From NCBI GenBank assembly GCA_947493215.1, contig CANLQE010000001.1:186001-250000 (forward strand): a stretch of 64,000 nt of DNA, written 5' to 3'. Each line of letters begins with the position of its first letter. Positions within the stretch are counted from its first letter, which is position 1. Both the position numbers and the translations under genes were made by a program. Origin of the DNA: an uncultured Sphingomonadaceae bacterium (GTDB lineage Bacteria > Pseudomonadota > Alphaproteobacteria > Sphingomonadales > Sphingomonadaceae). Below the pieces are notes generated by a model. It was given only the letters and a program-made list of their open reading frames with translations. It was not told the origin of the DNA and did not search any database. Positions 62,405 through 64,000 of the stretch are shown here, piece by piece.

Positions 62405-63399
62405 CGCAGATAGGCCGCCGCGAAGACTTTCTGCTTTCCATTGGCCTTGTCCAGGAAGGCAGCGTCGCCGACGACCTGAAGAAATTGGAGAATCTATCCC
62501 AACAGGTCGCTGAGCGGTTTCACTATTCCGAAATTGTCTATGCCGTCAGCGAGCGGTTTCAGTCCTCGCTGAGCGCGCAAGCATCGACGATATCCAAAAT
62601 TCGCAACTTGCGCATCATCATCGTCAGCAATGATATTAGCTTTTATCGGCGGCGCGTGTTGATTGCGTCGGAAGCCATCGGCGATGTCGTGCTGCTGTCA
62701 TCCTTCCGCGAGCTCGACCACATATCCGTCGCAGATATTGCAGAAGAAATATTTGAAACTGGCGATATTATTCTGACCCGGCGATCCCGGCGGCGCATTG
62801 CCATGCCGGTTTTTCATGCCGTTTTGAGCGCAGTCTCAAAATATAAAGTCAGCTCTCGCGATATGCGCACCATTGGCATTGCCCGAACGTCTTTGGGCAA
62901 AATACTCAACGCGCCGACCGCAACGGTGGATCTGGTCTTTGAACCGAAGCAGGGCAATGAAAATTACAAGCGCCAGAAAGTGGATTACCCGACATCGCTG
63001 CAGAGCCGATCGACGATGGCGGACCGGTTCGAACTGGTGTCCGAACTCGTCACCAATTCCGCGCCCAGAATATTGCGGGGCTTTGCCATTCTCTCGACAC
63101 TCGTGGTGTTTCTGGCGGTGGCCTACGCCATCTATGCAGGCACGGTGTTACTGACGGTCGACAATGTGCAAGAGGGCTGGTTCTCCACCGCTATCGTACA
63201 ATCGGGATCGGTCGGGTTTATCGCCATGGCACTGGGCCTGCTTTGTCTGGGACTGGCCGGCATTTACGACCGCTTGCGTGGCTCGGATGAAGGGCTCATC
63301 CGGGATGAGATATCTAACACCAGTTTTTTTGATCGAACGACGGACCTGAATGTCGAAGTCGAAAATATGGTTTCCCCTGCCGCCGACAAAAGCGCCTAG
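62401..63399 (+). CDS. GtrB-like membrane protein with degenerate glycosyltransferase domain
   Basis: This 332-residue protein keeps the architecture of GtrB / dolichol-phosphate-mannose-synthase-like proteins: an N-terminal domain of about 220 residues and two C-terminal helices (about 225-250 and 262-290) with GWFSTAIVQSGSVGFIA and LGLAGIYDRLRGSDEG. In the N-terminal domain, IVYAVSERF stands where VDDGSxD should be, and VVLLSSFRELDHISV where the DxD-containing DADLQ belongs, so catalytic residues appear lost. It overlaps the isomerase gene (ATGA) and precedes an intact family 2 transferase by two bases. It may be a non-catalytic partner or membrane anchor. I know no close relative by name. 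Confidence 0.65.
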   Translation: MTQIGRREDFLLSIGLVQEGSVADDLKKLENLSQQVAERFHYSEIVYAVSERFQSSLSAQASTISKIRNLRIIIVSNDISFYRRRVLIASEAIGDVVLLSSFRELDHISVADIAEEIFETGDIILTRRSRRRIAMPVFHAVLSAVSKYKVSSRDMRTIGIARTSLGKILNAPTATVDLVFEPKQGNENYKRQKVDYPTSLQSRSTMADRFELVSELVTNSAPRILRGFAILSTLVVFLAVAYAIYAGTVLLTVDNVQEGWFSTAIVQSGSVGFIAMALGLLCLGLAGIYDRLRGSDEGLIRDEISNTSFFDRTTDLNVEVENMVSPAADKSA

Positions 63400-63401
63400 A
63401 A

Positions 63402-64000
63402 ATGGCCCTTGAGATTCACGAACAGCCGGATGCACGAGACTGGCAAGTACCCAGTTTTGAAACAGCGGCGCTGAAAGACAAGACGTCGAAATATGTCATC
63501 ATCATTCCGGTCATCAACGAAGGCGAGCGGATCAAAGCCCAATTGCGCGACATGGCGCAGCAAGGCATTTGCCGAGCGATAGACACGGTCATCGTCGATG
63601 GCGGGTCCACAGACGGTTCGCTGGATATAAAGTTTCTGAAGGAAACAGGTGTGCGGGCTCTGTTGACGAAAACGGGTCCGGGAAAATTATCGGCGCAGCT
63701 ACGATGCGGATATGCATGGGCACTGACCGAGGGTTATGACGGGATCATCACTATCGACGGCAATGGCAAGGACGGCGTGGATGCTGTTCCCCGATTTGCC
63801 GAAGCCCTGGATAAAGGTCATGGCTATGTGCAGGCATCAAGGTTCATCCCAGGCGGCGTCAGCGAGAATATCCCCCTGTCCCGCTATCTCGCGATACGGT
63901 TGATCCACGCGCCCTTGCAAAGCCTTGCCGCGAAATATTGGTTTACCGACACCACGCAAGGTTTTCGCGCCTATTCCCGGGATTTTCTGCTCAACCCCGC
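63402..64000 (+). CDS. Family 2 glycosyltransferase (partial, runs off the right edge)
   Basis: The first 199 codons are visible. VIIIPVINEGERI opens the fold, VIVDGGSTDGSLD is the nucleotide-sugar site, and ITIDGNGKDGVD is the metal-binding DxD-like motif (DGN). These match polyprenyl-phosphate-sugar (DPM1-type) transferases. A longer N-terminal extension of about 35 residues (rich in Asp and Lys) precedes the fold. It follows the degenerate GtrB-like gene by two bases. The end is outside the window. Confidence 0.85.
   Translation, partial: MALEIHEQPDARDWQVPSFETAALKDKTSKYVIIIPVINEGERIKAQLRDMAQQGICRAIDTVIVDGGSTDGSLDIKFLKETGVRALLTKTGPGKLSAQLRCGYAWALTEGYDGIITIDGNGKDGVDAVPRFAEALDKGHGYVQASRFIPGGVSENIPLSRYLAIRLIHAPLQSLAAKYWFTDTTQGFRAYSRDFLLNP

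Overview
The window looks like chromosomal DNA of a sphingomonad alphaproteobacterium, probably of the moderate-GC Sphingorhabdus / Parasphingorhabdus / Sphingopyxis type. Supporting points are the aroQ-accB-accC order, a class I lysyl-tRNA synthetase, ftsEX preceded by an MJ0042/DUF3426 zinc-ribbon gene, TTAA-N7-TTAAC (CtrA-type) boxes and a large stock of acyl-CoA enzymes. The genus is an inference. No phage, IS element, CRISPR array or rRNA was seen. The one RNA gene found is tRNA-Leu(GAG).

Layout. 1-2044: end of aroQ, then accB and accC (fatty-acid synthesis). 2193-9180: envelope and periplasmic genes: an RcnB-type protein with EF-hand-like repeats, an amidohydrolase, a prolyl-4-hydroxylase-like oxygenase, a DUF885 protein, and a nitroreductase-MarR operon with its likely operator. 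9181-21290: two small genes with CtrA-type boxes, argE, a desaturase, a double cupin, a YeeE/YedE transporter, the overlapping operon lysS-DUF3291-short asparaginase, NnrU, a DinG-type helicase and a SixA phosphatase. 21310-26971: tRNA-Leu, a small secreted protein, the zinc-ribbon gene, ftsE-ftsX-DUF218-plsC, and an aminotransferase. 27085-29902: phoD and a DUF3667 membrane protein.

30013-59649 is mainly a catabolic region. It holds an acyl-CoA synthetase, P450, aldehyde dehydrogenase, thiolase, three short-chain dehydrogenases (one broken by an amber codon), three enoyl-CoA hydratases, four acyl-CoA dehydrogenases, a flavin oxidoreductase, an alkylsulfatase-type enzyme, nitrilase, alpha/beta hydrolase, RidA-like protein and a molybdopterin oxidoreductase. 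Four upstream regions here share the box [T/A/G]TTAA-N8-TTAAA, which suggests one regulon. Unrelated genes sit among these: 6-phosphogluconolactonase, purU, an isolated gspH-gspI pair, a second RcnB-like protein, PspA, a CPBP protease and a DUF899 protein.

59681-64000: a PrsW-like membrane protease, then a tightly overlapping four-gene operon running off the right edge: a nucleotide-sugar-epimerase-like protein, a TIM-barrel sugar isomerase/epimerase, a GtrB-like glycosyltransferase that has lost its catalytic motifs, and an intact-looking family 2 glycosyltransferase. This operon is the best candidate for an undescribed system and would fit a lipid-linked sugar pathway. Other points to check are the arginine-rich EF-hand-like repeats, the TTAA-N8-TTAAA regulon, the amber codon in the dehydrogenase, a 6-phosphogluconolactonase lacking its usual histidine, and the orphan GspH/GspI pair.
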